Assembly (NCBI GenBank): GCA_007570785.1
Contig: ML660774.1
Location: 1 to 64,000, forward strand
DNA length: 64,000 bases
DNA from: Antilocapra americana
Lineage: Eukaryota > Chordata > Mammalia > Artiodactyla > Antilocapridae
Direction: 5' to 3'
Every line of letters begins with the position of its first letter. Positions within the stretch are counted from its first letter, which is position 1. The notes under the pieces were generated by a model that searched no databases, was not told the origin of the DNA, and was given only the letters and a program-made list of their open reading frames with translations. Both the position numbers and the translations under genes were made by a program. Positions 33,767 to 47,227 of this stretch are shown here, piece by piece.

Positions 33767-36082
33767 TTGCCAATTAGCCACATACATTAATGTGTATCCT
33801 TAGAAATACAAACTCTCTAAGATGTGAAAAATGCCAAAAACTCAAAGCAGAAAGGTACTGAAAACAATTATGAGGCCATCCTTTTGCGTGTATAACATAA
33901 ACCACTGTGGTCAAGGAGGCAGAGCTGAAAAATTTAGGGAAGCACTCAGAAACGTCAGAAGAATTTAATCTCTCAAGAGGCTTCTTTCAGATTACAAAAG
34001 ATCTAAACCAGGGAGCAGCAAGGCTCTTTATAAAGATGTTCTCCGTCGGAAATGGAAAGGATGCACTTTCTTCAGCTTTAGGCAGAATGTGGAGTAAAAC
34101 CAATCCTGAACTGTACATTTCCCTTCAGTTTTTCATTCAGTCTAAATATCAGCAGAAGTTTAACATATCAAGGGCCATAATGGGCCATCAAAATAAAATA
34201 CATGCTTGTGTCACAGGTGTGCACTGGAGCTTGGAGGTGCAAGGCATGTAAAGGGGAAGCAACGCACTGTTGTTGAACGCGCTTTGTAGTGATGTCTCTG
34301 AGAGCCACCAGATGTCAGCATCTGATAACTCTCTGAAAAAGCCTCTAGCTGCCTTTTTTATTTTTCTCTGCGACAGACTCTGTTCAGCCATTTTCTCCAT
34401 CCATAGAGAGAGTGAAAGAGAAATTGTGTAATATTTAAAATAATGCATATAAAAATGGATGAATATCAGCAGTTCATTGGATGTAACTGTTTTCCAGTCC
34501 CCAAATGTATGACATGTTAAACAAAGTTATTAGTAAAAATATCAGTGAACGTGCTGTGTGTGTGTATAATGTACATTGCTGTGGTACGAGAAAGAAGCAC
34601 TTCAAGCATATTCTTATCCCCTGAAGCTCTTAACAACTGCTTTCTATCTGCTGCATCATGGGAAAAATGAGGATATCTGATTATTTCCTTCCTGTTTTCA
34701 CTCTTTGTAAATTTAGCCCTTTCTGCATTTTGTGTGGTTATTTTTAGATCTCTCAACATTTCTGCAGCGCTATTACTACCTTGAAGGCTAGAAAAGTCTC
34801 TTGCTAATCACATGTGAAAGGTAAAAATCAGTGAATTTGTGAATGAATCAATGTAAGGAATTAATTAATTCATCCTAGGAAAATGATGTAAAGAGCAAGT
34901 CACGTTTCTTAAGCCAGACCATGCGTTTTGAAGAAGGCGTGTTGGAGATTCCGAATCATTAAATTTCCTTGGACTACAGGTATTCTGAGTCTGCAGATGA
35001 CAACTAAGAATTTGCTATTTGCCTTTCCCCTTACATTGTTTCCTCTCAGCACCTGCCTTTAGGGAGAGGAGAGCCAGAGACAGGAAGTTTCTGTCTTTTT
35101 AAACTGTGAAAGATATAATCAAGTGAGACCCACCAAAGTCCTCTGCTTGCAGTCGACAAACGAATATTATACAAAGCCTATGTATGTGCAGGTGGCAGTT
35201 TTGGGGAAAGGGGGGGCACAGGACTAGAATTTTGACACTCAACAAAGGTCCTAAAGATTAGTTATGCAGTGATTTCCTGCTGAGAACTGGCTACAGTTTG
35301 GGCATATTTATCCCTCAGTTCCTTGGGTGAGGTCACTCTTTCAATCCCAATTCTAAAACAAGGTCTCCCCTTTTCTCTGAGAAACTGTAGCTACAGACTG
35401 AGATTGTAAAAATCTATTCATTTAGCAGATGTGTATTCAGCCCAGCTCTCTGTGAAGCACTGTGCTAGGTTCCATGGGGGGATACAAAGATGTATTCAAA
35501 ACAGCCCCTGTTTCAAGAAGCTTAAAATGAATCATCTAATGAAACGACAACATATTTTAGTCTTAATGTTCCAAAATTCATTAATACTTGAAATTCATAT
35601 AGCACAATTAGGGAGAGGACACTGAATCATTTTGCAAAAAAAATCTTCATTGGTATATTTAACATACAGTGAAATCAAATCTTACGGGCTGACTTTTTAT
35701 GGTAAAGTAATTGAAGTTTTTAGAAGAAAATGGCTTGCTATGGAGTGAGCTGAGATTATAGAACCATTCTCACCAGCAGGCTGCTGCCAGTCTGTTCTAA
35801 CTCTTAGTAAACTGTGATTCAAAACATTTTGTTAAGCATCAGGTACAACAGAAAATGGAAATTCTTGGGTACTTTTACATTCAGTGTCACTGTTAATATA
35901 ATAATTCTGGACTTGGGTTCCTGAGCACTAACTATTTGGCAGGGGAAAATTTATTTCAGTTTATCTCAGAAGGATATGTAGGATTTACCTCTTCTTTTAC
36001 TTCAGGTTTGTGAAACTGAAGCACTCCCCCACTGTTAGCTGTTTCCCCATCAAATCTATCCACTTTTTAGTAAATGCATTTA
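33767..36082. other. Mostly unique, one L2/MIR-like remnant
   Basis: About 35430-35545 contains 'agcactgtgctaggttcca' and 'gatacaaagatgtattc', as in L2 3' ends. The open frame at 33907-34251 has no ATG start and no recognisable homologue. Confidence 0.4.
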
Positions 36083-36310
36083 AGCAGCAGCCCCCAAGTG
36101 TTTTGGTACCAGGGACCAGTCTTGGGGAAGACAATTTTTCCATGAACTGGCAGGGGATGGTTTGGGGGATGACTCAGGTGCCCTGTGGTTATTGTGCACC
36201 TTATTTCTATTATGAGTGCATCAGCTCCACCTCGGGTCATCAGGCATTAGACCCCAGAGCTTGGGGGCCCCTGCAAAGGAGCCTGCAGGAAGAGCTCAGG
36301 TGTGTCCATG
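36083..36310. mobile_element. MER1-like (hAT-Charlie) DNA transposon remnant
   Basis: 'ttttggtaccagggaccagt', 'gaagacaatttttccatgaa' and 'catcaggcattagaccc' match the MER1 layout as I remember it. Confidence 0.6.
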
Positions 36311-37229
36311 TGCACCTGGGAACATTTTCTCCCTCTTGCCTCTAAATGGGGGGCTGGCAGGAGCAGAGCCATCAGACAAGAACAGATGGGGCGAGAACAT
36401 TTCCACATACAGCTCTGAAAAGCTGGGTGGAGAACAGATTCCACACCCATTTAGTTTTCAATCTGCCTTCACATCATGTTTATGATTTTGCAGGAAAAAA
36501 AAAAAGTCTAGTTTTGTTAACTGAAGGCTGAATTACCTCCTAAACTTACATTCCCATCCGACAATAACTCTTCACGTATCATAAGCAGAAAGAATCACAG
36601 ATTCACACGGCTTGTTATATGGAAGCCTTGAGTAGACTTATAGCTCGCAGTTTATTTGTGAATATTTTCAAACATGATATTGGCAAGATGATGGAAGAGA
36701 CCCATTAGTGCTAGAAAAATGACGTGTATGTGTGTGTGTGTGTATCTGTCATTTAATAAAACAGAGATGAAAGACTGATGAAAATAAGCAAGATAAAATA
36801 TTTGGAAAAATAACTAGCTATCACTTTGAGGATAAATAACCAATTAGTTACTGAGCCTGCATAACCAACCATACTGAGCAAGGGATTCATTTGAAGATGG
36901 TTGAGCCTGTGACTATTCATTTTATCTGTGTACTTCAGATACTGTCAGACATTTGAAAGAAAAGGTATGTGAAGGAAGGACTAATAATTTTTACTTGTAG
37001 ATAAATGCTTTGAGATACAGAGATAATATGATTTTTTTAAGTTGGTTATTCACTGAAATTAAAAACATTTTACATGCTATTGTAACTAACTCATGGACAT
37101 CCAGCCTTATAGCTCCTGTGGGCAGGACCACGGCATTACAAGTCAAAAGAATAAGCCCGTCTAATCTTTGTACATTCCTCTCAATTTTGCTGTGAACCTA
37201 GAACTGCCCTAAAAAAGTAAGGTACACTG
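36311..37229. other. No recognised gene
   Basis: Includes a short (GT)n near 36727-36743. Otherwise unremarkable. Confidence 0.4.
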
Positions 37230-38240
37230 GGTAGGATCTGTACTAAAATGTTGAAAAGAAATTATTGTAAAAGATATTCTTGCCTTTTCCTGATCTTTGT
37301 GCAAAACATTTATCTTTCACTCTTATGTATGATCATTGCTGTGGGTTTTTGTAAATCCTCTTTATTTTAGCTTGATGAAGTTGCCCTTTATTCTTAATTT
37401 CTTAGTGTTTTGATCACAAATGGGTGTTGCATTTTGTTAATTGCTTGCTCTGTATCAGTGAAGATAATTATATGTTCCTTCTTTTAGTGTATGTTTTAAT
37501 ATGGTGAATTGAAATGCTTAATTTTCAAATGGGAGACAGACCTTGCTTTCCTGAGATAAATCAGAATTGATTTGTTCCTTTTTTTTTTGCTGGATTCATT
37601 TTTGCTCAAACGGTGTAAAGTATTTTTTCATCTCTATTTCTTGAGACATGTTTGTCTCTGTTGTTGTTGTTCTGTTTGTAATGCTGGCATTCTCTTCTGT
37701 CAGCTGAAAAATTTGCACAAAATTGATATTACTTATTTTTTTAAACAATTACAGTTGTACATTTTCTTTGTGGGACAGTTTTAAACTACAAATTTAATTG
37801 CCTCAGTTGACAAAGGACTATTTAGGTTAGTAGCTTCTTAGTAACTAGTGTCTTTCAATGAATTTGTATGTTTCATCTTCGTTATGAAATTTATTGATGC
37901 ATAGTTTTAAAGATACTATCCTTTTATCATTCTACCTTTAGGATCTATAACATTGTCCTCATTTTCTTTCCTGATATTGGTAATTCATACCCTTTACTTT
38001 TGGGGTTTTTCTGGAGAAATGTTTATCAATTTTATTGAGCTACTCCAAGAACCAACTTTTCAGGTCATTGACTTTTCTCTATTTTTCTGTTGTATACTTC
38101 ATTGATTTCTGCATTGTCATTATTGCTTCCTTCTGCTTACTCAAGGTTTGATTTGTCCTTATCTTTATAGTTTCTCAACACAGATTAGTTTTAAGACCTT
38201 TCATATCTTCTAACATGGAGATTTAATGCTATAAGCCCAT
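37230..38240 (-). mobile_element. Fossil L1 (minus)
   Basis: Antisense ORF2 blocks appear in the order expected for a minus-strand L1: 'gggtgttgcattttgttaat', then 'ttgagctactccaagaacc', then 'taagacctttcatatcttc'. Strongly diverged. A younger L1 adjoins or interrupts it at about 38240. Confidence 0.65.
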
Positions 38241-40281
38241 TTTCACCTGAATTCTACAAGTTTTGATGTGCTGTATTTTCATTTACATTCCATTCATCTA
38301 TTTGTGTCCTCTTTGATTTCTTTCATCAGTGTTTTATAGTTTTCTATATACAAGTCTTTTGTTTCTTTAGGTAGAAATACTCCCAAGTATTTTATTCTTT
38401 TTGTTTCAATGGTGAATGGAATTGTTTCCTTAATTTCTCTTTCTGTTTTCTCATTGTTAGTGTATAGGAATGCCAGGGATTTCTGTGTGTTGATTTTGTA
38501 TCCTGAAACTTTACTATATTCACTGATTAGCTCTAGTAATTTTCTGGTAGAGTCTTTAGGGTTTTCAATATAGAGGATCATGTCATCTGCAAACAGAGAA
38601 AGTTTTACTTCTTCTTTTCCAATCTGGATCCCTTTTATTTCTTTATCTGCTCTGATTGCTGTGGCTAAGACTTCCAAAACTATGTTGAATAGTAGTGGTG
38701 AGAGTGGGCACCCTTGTCTTGTTCCTGACTTCAGGGGAAATGCTTTCAGTTTTTCACCATTGAGGATAATGTTTGCTATGGGTTTGTCATATATAGCTTT
38801 TATTATGTTGAGGTATGTACCTTATATTCCTGCTTTTTGGAGGGTTTTTATCATAAATGGGTGTTGAATTTTGTCAAAGGCTTTCTCTGCATCTATTGAG
38901 ATAATCATGTGGTTTTTATTTTTTAATTTGTTAATGTGGTGTATTACATTGATTGATTTGCGAATATTGAAGAATCCTTGCATTCCTGGGATAAAGCCTA
39001 CTTGATCATGATGTATGATCTTTTTAATGTGTTGTTAGATTCTATTTGCTAGAATTTTGTTAAGGATTTTTGCATCTATGTTCATCAGTGATATTGGCCT
39101 GTAGTTTTCTTTTTTTATGGCATCTTTGTCGGGTTTTGGAATTAGGGTGATGGTGGCCTCGTAGGATGAGTTTGGAAGTTTACCTTCCTCTGCAATTTTC
39201 TGGAAGAGTTTGAGTAGAATAGGTGTTAGCTCTTCTCTAAATTTTTGGTAGAATTCAGCTGTGAAGCCATCTGGTCCTGGGCTTTTGTCTTTTTGGAAGA
39301 TTTCTGATTATGGTTTCAATTTCCATGCTTATGATGGGTCTATTAATATTATCTATCTCTTCCTGGTTTAGTCTTGGAAAGTTAATAGAAATATACCATG
39401 TTCGTGGATTGGAAGAATCAATATAGTGAAAATGAGTATACTACCCAAAGCAATCTATAGATTCAATGCAATTCCTATCAAGCTACCAGAGGTCTTTTTC
39501 AGAGAATTAGAACAAATAATTTCACAATTTGTATGGAAATACAAAAAACCTCGTATAGCCAAAGCAGTCTTGAGAAAGAAGAATGGAACTGGAGGAATCA
39601 CTCTACCTGACTTTAGGCTATACTACAAATCCACAGTCATTAGGACAGTATGGTACTGGCACAAAGACAGAAATATAGATCAATGGAACAAAATAGAAAG
39701 CCCAGAGATAAATCCACGCATCTATGGACACCTTATCTTTGACAAAGGAGGCATGAATATACAATGGAGAAAAGACAGTCTCTTTAACAAGAGGTGCTGG
39801 GAAAACTGGATAGCCACTTGTAAAAGAATGAAACTAGAACACTTTCTAACACCATACTCAAAAATAAACTCAAAATGGATCAAAGATCTAATCATAAGAC
39901 CAGAAACTATAAAACTCCTAGAGGATAACATAGGCAAAACACTCTCCGACATAAACCAAAGCGGGATCCTCTATGACCCACCTCCCAGAATATCGGAAAT
40001 AAAAGCACAAATAAACAAATGGGACCTAATTAAAATTAAAAGCTTCTGCACAACAAAGGAAACTATAAGCAAGGTGAAAAGACAGCTTTCAGAATGGGAG
40101 AAAATAATAGCCAATGAAGCAATGGACAAACAATTAATCTCAAAAATATACAAGCAACTCCTGCAGCAACATTCTAGAAAAATAAACGACCCAATCAAAA
40201 AGTGGGCCAAAGAACTTAACAGACATTTCTCCAAAGAAGACATAAAAATGGCTAACAAACACATAACCTTTGGTCCAGGGT
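38241..40281 (+). mobile_element. Younger L1 ORF2 with inverted 5' segment, lacking its 3' end
   Basis: About 38285-39382 is antisense ORF2 containing the polymerase motif FADDMILY. From about 39383 to 40281 sense ORF2 follows with a 285-codon open stretch ([19 protein letters not shown] onward). The two pieces abut in the parent L1: the inverted part ends near the codons for EDTNR and the sense part resumes shortly after. The sense part stops inside ORF2 with no 3' UTR or poly(A). It is well preserved, hence much younger than the L1 to its left, but non-functional. Confidence 0.85.
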
Positions 40282-40984
40282 AACTGATGCCCACTACGGA
40301 GTTGATGTTTCTCTCAGGCCTGTGCCCAGTGCTCGTTTATTATAAAGTCTTTCTGTTTGGGGATTTTCACTGCATATGCTTCAAGCAGTGTTTGTTCCAT
40401 TGCTTTCTGGTGTTTCCCCATCTTCTGGTGGTGCCCTTGAACACATGTACAGATCAGTAGTCAAAGACGTATATGCATCCCTCTGCTGACCCATGGAGTT
40501 TATCTTTTGTGAAGCTCCCTCCTCTCAGATAAACTGCTTCACACACTGAAGCCACCCCGGTGGACTCAAACACCAGTCTCTGTCTCAACTAGTAACCACT
40601 GCTTGGCTTCTCCAGCCTGTACCATGGCTTCCAGACCATTAGTTGGGGCAGGTACATGGTTGGCTTGATTTGTTCCTTTGTGTCAGGAGTCACAGCACAG
40701 TTGGAAAAGTATTGTTTCATTTTTGTCTAGTTTTCTAGTTGTTAATGGCAGGACAGAATTCCCAGGCCCGTGTACTTGATTGTGTTTAGTCTGTTTGTGA
40801 CCTTCTGTTTCTGAATTACATTTGTTTCAAGTTCACGTTTCTCACAATTACACCTATCTTTGAAAGAATGACTATTAATTTCCATACTTTACAGAAGAGA
40901 AAATAAAGTTTAGAGAAATCAATAAATGGGCTAGGCATATTTTCTTCCTCTTAGGCTGTACCCCATACTGATTCTCTTCAACCA

Positions 40985-41120
40985 GAATTCTAGGAATTTG
41001 AAATCAGGCAGTTGTAGTTTTGAATACAGTACCATCACTTAATAACAAATTAATATCTCTGTTTTCTCATGTGTAAAATGGAAATAACAAAAATAGACTC
41101 TCCGTAGTACCTCATGATAA
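40985..41120 (+). repeat. MIR-like SINE remnant
   Basis: 'gttttctcatgtgtaaaatg' with flanking 'accatcacttaataac' fits the MIR core. Confidence 0.5.
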
Positions 41121-42418
41121 TAAGCATTGATATATATAGAGTTACAATTTGGATGATAAAGATGATGGTTAAAAATCAGTGTTCCCATAACTGGTCTTAA
41201 TATCAACACTTTGTATATATTCTGCATTGCTTTCTCACAGTATTAAAATTAGTGATAAAAAAGGGATTGAACTCTAATGTCTTCATTGCTCATGTAAGGC
41301 TCAACTTAATACATACCTTGTTTTCTGTTTTATTACCTTGAGCTGTCCAAGCTGTCACATCAGTGTGTGATGACTATTATTTTTCACCATCAGTGAATAT
41401 TACTGTCAACTTTTATTTGTGCTTAGTTCATCTTCTTAAAATAGAATTGGCTTCAGATTAGCTCTTGCTTGTAGCTTGAGGATAAACATTTTGGGATTAT
41501 ATACTTTGATAAAGCCTGATGTAGTTACCATAGTTGCTTTTTGTTCATTAAATGGGATTTTATCCTTTCAAAACCAAACTATATAGTAGTTTTGACATAA
41601 CATTATTTAAGATAACAAGTCAAGATGCTTGATGTGCAGCATTTAGCCTGTGCACATATGTCATCCAGAGCCAGAAACCAAGATTTTCTTGTTTTCAAAA
41701 CGGCTTGAACATTCAATCTGCTGTTAAATATTTTGTGCCTACTTAATTCTTGTGTAATCCTTGTATAATCCAATTTCTTGAGTTAATTTGTTCATTTATA
41801 AATGTTTCCACAGCATTCAAAATTAAGAGCTAATGTAGTTCTAAAATAGAATTGCATCCTTCATAAATATAAAATGACTTTATAGTGAAGATATATTTAT
41901 ATATTGTGTTTCAAGATATTTCTAGTTTTAATGTAAGCAGGCAGCATTCCATCTTACACAGAACCTGGACCAGCTGAGACCTGAGTCCATCCTGTAGTGA
42001 ATTTTGGAGTCTTCAGTGATTTGTCGCAATTTTCTTTATGGTGAGACCCACATGTGTGCAATTCAGAAGCTCATGACGCCCTCGCGGGTGACTCTTCCCA
42101 GATTCTCATTCTGTTTCTCTACACAGTGCTCACCAGTTTCCCCGGGGCTCTCCTCAGCTCTCCAGCTTCTAACTGGAGGTTCCTTTGCCTCACTCTGTCT
42201 GACATGTTTCTGTCGTTGCCTCTGCGTCTGAGGCAGGAGGACAGGAAATAATCCAAAGTGCAATAGATGATCATACCACCCTCTTAAGACAATAGTCCCT
42301 TCACTCTGCAGAAGAGACGCCTCTGTCACGACTCTCACTGCCGCTACCCAAGGCTTGCTAGGCAGCCGAGGTGTGAGAAAGCAGAGAAGACGAAACTAAA
42401 TGATAGTTTCTCTTACCT
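41121..42418. other. No recognised feature
   Basis: Unique-looking sequence, slightly more GC-rich near 42060-42370. I recognise no exon. Confidence 0.4.
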
Positions 42419-42618
42419 CCTTCCCTGGTGGCTCAGATGGCAAAGAATCTGCCTGCAGTGCAGGAGACTGGGGTTCACTCCCTGGGTCAGGGAGATGCCC
42501 TGGAGAATGGCCACCCACTCCAGTATTCTTGTCTGGAGAATTCCATGAACAGAGGAGCCTGGCGGGCTACAGTCCATGGGTCATGAAGAGTCGAATGTGA
42601 CTGAGCAACTAACTCTTA
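42419..42618 (+). repeat. Bov-tA SINE
   Basis: Head 'ccttccctggtggctcagat' and tail 'gaatgtgactgagcaacta'. Confidence 0.9.
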
Positions 42619-42845
42619 TCACTTCCCTTGTGTGTTAGGAGAGCCCCATCGTGCTCCTCAAACCAGAGCTGGAGGACTCCCCTGGAGCTTTGTCTTGGTC
42701 CATGATGATGCCACTTCCAAATCTGGGGCTGCACTGAGCCAAGACCAAAGATAATAAATGGGGAAAAAATTAGGTAAAACCACCACTAATTGAGGAGTAC
42801 TTCATATTCTAATTACTTCTTTAATAAGCCTATTACTGTTTACTT

Positions 42846-43180
42846 TTTTAAAACTAAACTTTATTTTTTACAGTAGTTGTGGGTTCACAGCAGTGTTGAG
42901 CAGAATGTAGAGGCTTCCCACATACCCTCCAACACACAGCATATACCCTCCAATAAGATGGTACATTTGTTACAACTGAAGACCTACACTGACATATCAT
43001 TATCACCCAAACTCTATAGTTCATACTAAAGTTCAGTTTCAGTGCTGTACATTCTGTGGGTTTAGAAAAATTTATAGTGATATTGTTTGCCATTTTAATG
43101 TAATATGGAGTAGTTTTACTGCCCTAAAAATCCTCTCCACCTAGTAATCCTTCTCCTCACTGACCCCTAGCAACCACTGA
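42846..43180. mobile_element. Old L1 (L1M-type) 3' UTR remnant
   Basis: 'gtgggttcacagcagtgttg', 'gatggtacatttgttacaac' and 'tcattatcacccaaactct' form a recurrent block from old mammalian L1 3' regions. Orientation not assigned. Confidence 0.5.
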
Positions 43181-43195
43181 TATTTTTATATACAT

Positions 43196-43222
43196 ACACA
43201 CTCTATATATATGTATATAAGC

Positions 43223-43259
<37 letters not shown>

Positions 43260-43291
43260 TGTATGTGTGTGTGTGTGTGTGTGTGTGTACA
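43196..43291. repeat. Compound (AT)n(AC)n-(GT)n microsatellite with inverted symmetry
   Basis: An (AT)n run passes into (AC)n, then CATGTATG, then (GT)n. AC and GT runs on one strand are reverse complements, so this is a hairpin- or cruciform-capable tract centred near 43262. Confidence 0.92.
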
Positions 43292-44144
43292 CCAGAGTAT
43301 CCTCTCCTCTTCCCAAATATTTTTATTAGCGTAATGAAAGCTGAAAGTTGTCACTGAATTCTTCCAGGTGGAAATGTTTCTCTAAAGTTATAAAGCAAAA
43401 ATCAAGATGTACACAAACTGAACAATGATATTTATAGGCTACATCTCTTATTAAACATGCAAACTGTTAACATGTTTTGAAAGCCAGTAGACAAATATTC
43501 CCTTGTAGCATATTGTCATTGACCAAGACAAAGCTCTACCAAAGAGCAGATGCATCAAGATATCTCTGTTGTTAGGAAATGGAGATCTAATCATTTTCTT
43601 AGGCAATTTATTTGCTATCCCAGGATCAATACTTTATATCAGAGAGTGAGCTTACCCTGACAGCGTGACATTCGAGTTTCTCTCTCATTCTTCATGTGCT
43701 ATAAAGCACACTAAAGAAAACAAGTAAACATCCCCTCAAGTACAATTTTAATTGAAAATAATAAGACAAAATAGAAATATAACAAAATGATACATTAATT
43801 TGGTACCTCAGGTTTGCATCCCCAAGTTAGTTGCAAAATTACCCTAAGGCAGGTCATTTAAAGCTACTGATGTCAGTTTCCTAGATACAAATCCTACAAA
43901 ATAATGGTTCCACAGAAAAGTGATGAAAAACATCTAAGTACCTTTAAACTGAAAAGGGTTCTAAAGTGTTAGAATTGATGACCATGCAGAGACATTCTAT
44001 ATTATTGATCCCAGAGATTGAGCCATGTAATGATGACAAGGAGTAAGCATGAGTTTATTTCAAAGGACAGGATGGTCACAGACCTACTCTGTCATCAGGT
44101 TCTGATAGTGATTCCATAGTGCCATCTCAATGTATGAAGGATGC
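43292..44144. other. No recognised feature
   Basis: AT-rich unique sequence. Confidence 0.4.
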
Positions 44145-44354
44145 GTGCATGCTAAGTCACTTCAGTTGTGTCCAACTCTTTGCAGCACTATCAACTGTAG
44201 CCTGCCAGGCTCCTCTGTCCGTGGTATTCTCCAGACAAGAATACTGGAGAGGGCTGCATGCCCTCCTCCAGGGGATCTTCCCTATCCAGTACTTGAGCCT
44301 GTGACTCCTATATTGCAGGCAGATTCTTTACTGTTGATCCACTCAGGAAGCCCA
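44145..44354 (-). repeat. Bov-tA SINE
   Basis: Reverse orientation, from 'catgctaagtcacttcagtt' to 'gatccactcaggaagccc'. Confidence 0.9.
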
Positions 44355-45655
44355 TGAAGAATAAAGTTAGAAAGAAAAAAAAAAGCTTTCATTGAAAGGT
44401 AGCTTACATTGACATCAGCTTACATGCTAACTTATCTTCCTATTTTAATTCACTCATCATTGGAAATCTTTGTTCCAAGGTTTAAGCTATTTCTTTATCA
44501 TGAAAAATCTGAAATGATGAGACAACTAAGTACACAAGGTTTTCAATCCAAAGCATGAGACTTTCCAAGTTTGTGATTTTTTGGAACTCAAGACTAAAAT
44601 ACAAGATACTATTTATGCAAACAAAAGTAAAGACATGCCCTTTGATATACACAATCCAATATTGTGTTTGGATCACCTACAATTGATTGTAATCATTTGT
44701 AAATTCCTTCACAGAATATTGTTGTTGAAAGGACCACATGCTGAACCCTTTCCTTCAAAAACTGATACTCTGTTTTTTATGTAAAATAATTGTCATTTCA
44801 AACATGACTAATTTTTAAACACTGATTTTACAAAAAAAGATTGCAACTGTTTTTTGGGAGGCCAACTGTTTTGCCTTTTAGCACAAGATTATAAATTATA
44901 AACATGTAAATCCCCCACCATTTTTTTCATGAACAAAATGGGAAAATGGCCAACTGCTAATAGTCATTTGGGCAGATGCCTCTGAAATAGTTGTAATAAA
45001 GAAACAAGCTGTCATCAGTTTAATATATTTGGTTAAATTGTTCCTTTAATTTTTTTTTACAGAATGCTACATATTCACAGTGAAAAATACTCAGTCCAAC
45101 GTCCTATAGAAGTCACAAGAGCAAAGAAAAGATGACATGATGTTTTTCCCTTCACCTCCTCCTCACCTCATATGAATCATAATGACAGAAAACCTGAAAT
45201 ATAATTCAAGGTGGTTTAATAAATTATTATATTTGGGGGGTAATTCATTTACTGTCTCTGAGTTTATTTATAAATGAAAAAATTTTTAAATGGTCTCTAC
45301 AGTCCTTTTCAACCCTCAAAAGGAATGATTATAGTGACTTAGTTAACTGTTTTACATAGTAATGTAATCAGATCTCATCATCTGTCAGCTACTTCTCACA
45401 CATCATTTTACAAAACGTTTTGAAGTGGGTACTATTTTATTCTGATTTTAGTTTCACAGATATGGATGCTGAGACAAAAAGAGATGCATGATCACAAGGG
45501 CAGAAACAAGATATGAACCTAAAGAAATATTCTCAAAGGTCTGCATTTTCTTGATTTTTAATGCAAGGGAGTCATCGTGTATCACATACATGAAATGAAG
45601 TTGACAGACTGAAGTGTTTAGGTTCATTACTTTGGACAAATGTGTGCACTCATAT
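44355..45655. other. Mostly unique, MIR-like remnant near its end
   Basis: About 45400-45520 ('ttcacagatatggatgctga') resembles MIR. No exon recognised. Confidence 0.4.
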
Positions 45656-45659
45656 GGCC

Positions 45660-45995
45660 CCCCACCCCAGTGAAGATATGAGTATTTTCATCAACTCAGG
45701 AAGTTCCCTCCACAGCTTTTGAAAGAAGTAAGGTGTCCGAGGACAGCCCACAAGGAACTGAATCCTGCCACAACACTATAAATGAGTGAGGAAGCTACAA
45801 AGGGGCTCCCTCCCAGGCGAGCCTTGAGATGAGTGAGGTCTGCTAAGAAGATCCAGAGCCAGATAACCTGGATGGTCTAGAGAAACTGTGCCTGGACTAC
45901 TGGCCCGCAGAAACATAATACACCTTGCTTTAAGCCACTGCCGTTGGGGTAATTTGTTAGGCAGCAATAGAGAAGGACACAGCGACAACAGGCTT
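45660..45995 (+). repeat. Possible MaLR (MLT1-type) LTR remnant
   Basis: 'tttaagccactgccgttggg' followed by 'gttaggcagcaatagag' resembles the end of MLT1-type LTRs. Confidence 0.4.
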
Positions 45996-47227
45996 GTAGT
46001 GAGATTTGCATTTGCTTTGGGAGACTCAGTGCATTGTTTGGGGATGCATCTTAAGACTGGATGCATCCTCAGAGTGAGGGCAATTCTGTGGTTGAGCATC
46101 TCAATAGTTTTTACTTAAAAGGCAGGAAGAACATGGTGCCCTTAGAGGTCAGGTGGTAAAGAAGCAGTCATTTCCATTAGCAAGGAGAGAGAGAAGTAGA
46201 CTTCTTGTAAGGTTGGTTTGGATAGTTTTTGTTTTGTATTGTGCCCAAATAATTCTGGAATGCTTTTTGTTTTGTCTTGCTCCATCATCATTGATTGACT
46301 TATTTTTGATTTGCTGGTCTTTAAAATTGTTTATGTTCATCTGGGAAAATTTCTAATAGCCAAACCAGATACCTCCCAGTTGACAGCAGTCAGGGTTCTT
46401 TTCTCTCTCTTTGTCAGTCCATAAATATGCTCCAGACATTCTTGTACAACTCCTTTTTTGGGGAACCCCCCCAAAAAGTTCATTTTTCTTGAATAATATC
46501 TAGGAGTGGAGTGTTCAGAGTCTAGGCATATGTATAACTTCATAAGTAATTGCCAACTATATTCTTTAAAAATTTATTTTAATTAAAAATTGTTTACAAT
46601 GTTAGTTTCTGCCATACATCTATATTCTTACCAGTAATCTATGAGAACTACAGATGCTCGACATTTTCAAAACATGTTGAAAAATTTTCAATTTTAGCTA
46701 TTCTAATCAGTGTAAAGTAGTATCTTATTTTGGAAATGATTTTAATTTCCCCGATGATTAATGATATTGAACATCTTTTCAGTGCCTATTTGGACATCTG
46801 TACATCTTTTTTAAAATTTATTTTTATTTGGAGCATAATTGCTTTACAGTGTTGTGTGTACATCTTCTTTCTCAAGTTTCTGTTCAAGTCCTTTGCCCAA
46901 TTTTATTGGATTTTCCTTTCCTTATTGATTCGTAGGAGTTCTTTGTACATGTTGAATATATTTCCTTTGTATTTTATCAAATATATGCACAATGAGTACT
47001 TTTATCCAGTTTGTATCTTTTGTTTTAATTTCTTTGTCCTTTAATAAGCTAAGCTTTTAAATTTTGAAAAGAATCTAATCCATTACTGGCTCCTTTAGAC
47101 TTTCACAACCAGTCTAAAAATTTTGCCTATCCAGGGGTCAGGATGATATCCTTCTCTATCTTCTTCTAGAGACTTTATAATTGTAACTTTTATGATTTGG
47201 TCTATAATCCACTTCAGATTAATATTG

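Noticed and set aside
33907..34251. 114-codon open frame, candidate novel gene
   Set aside because: It starts at GTG, has no nearby promoter or splice context I can support, and resembles no family I know.
39426..40283. 285-codon open frame, candidate gene
   Set aside because: It is the L1 ORF2 C-terminal part, truncated and lacking the L1 3' end.
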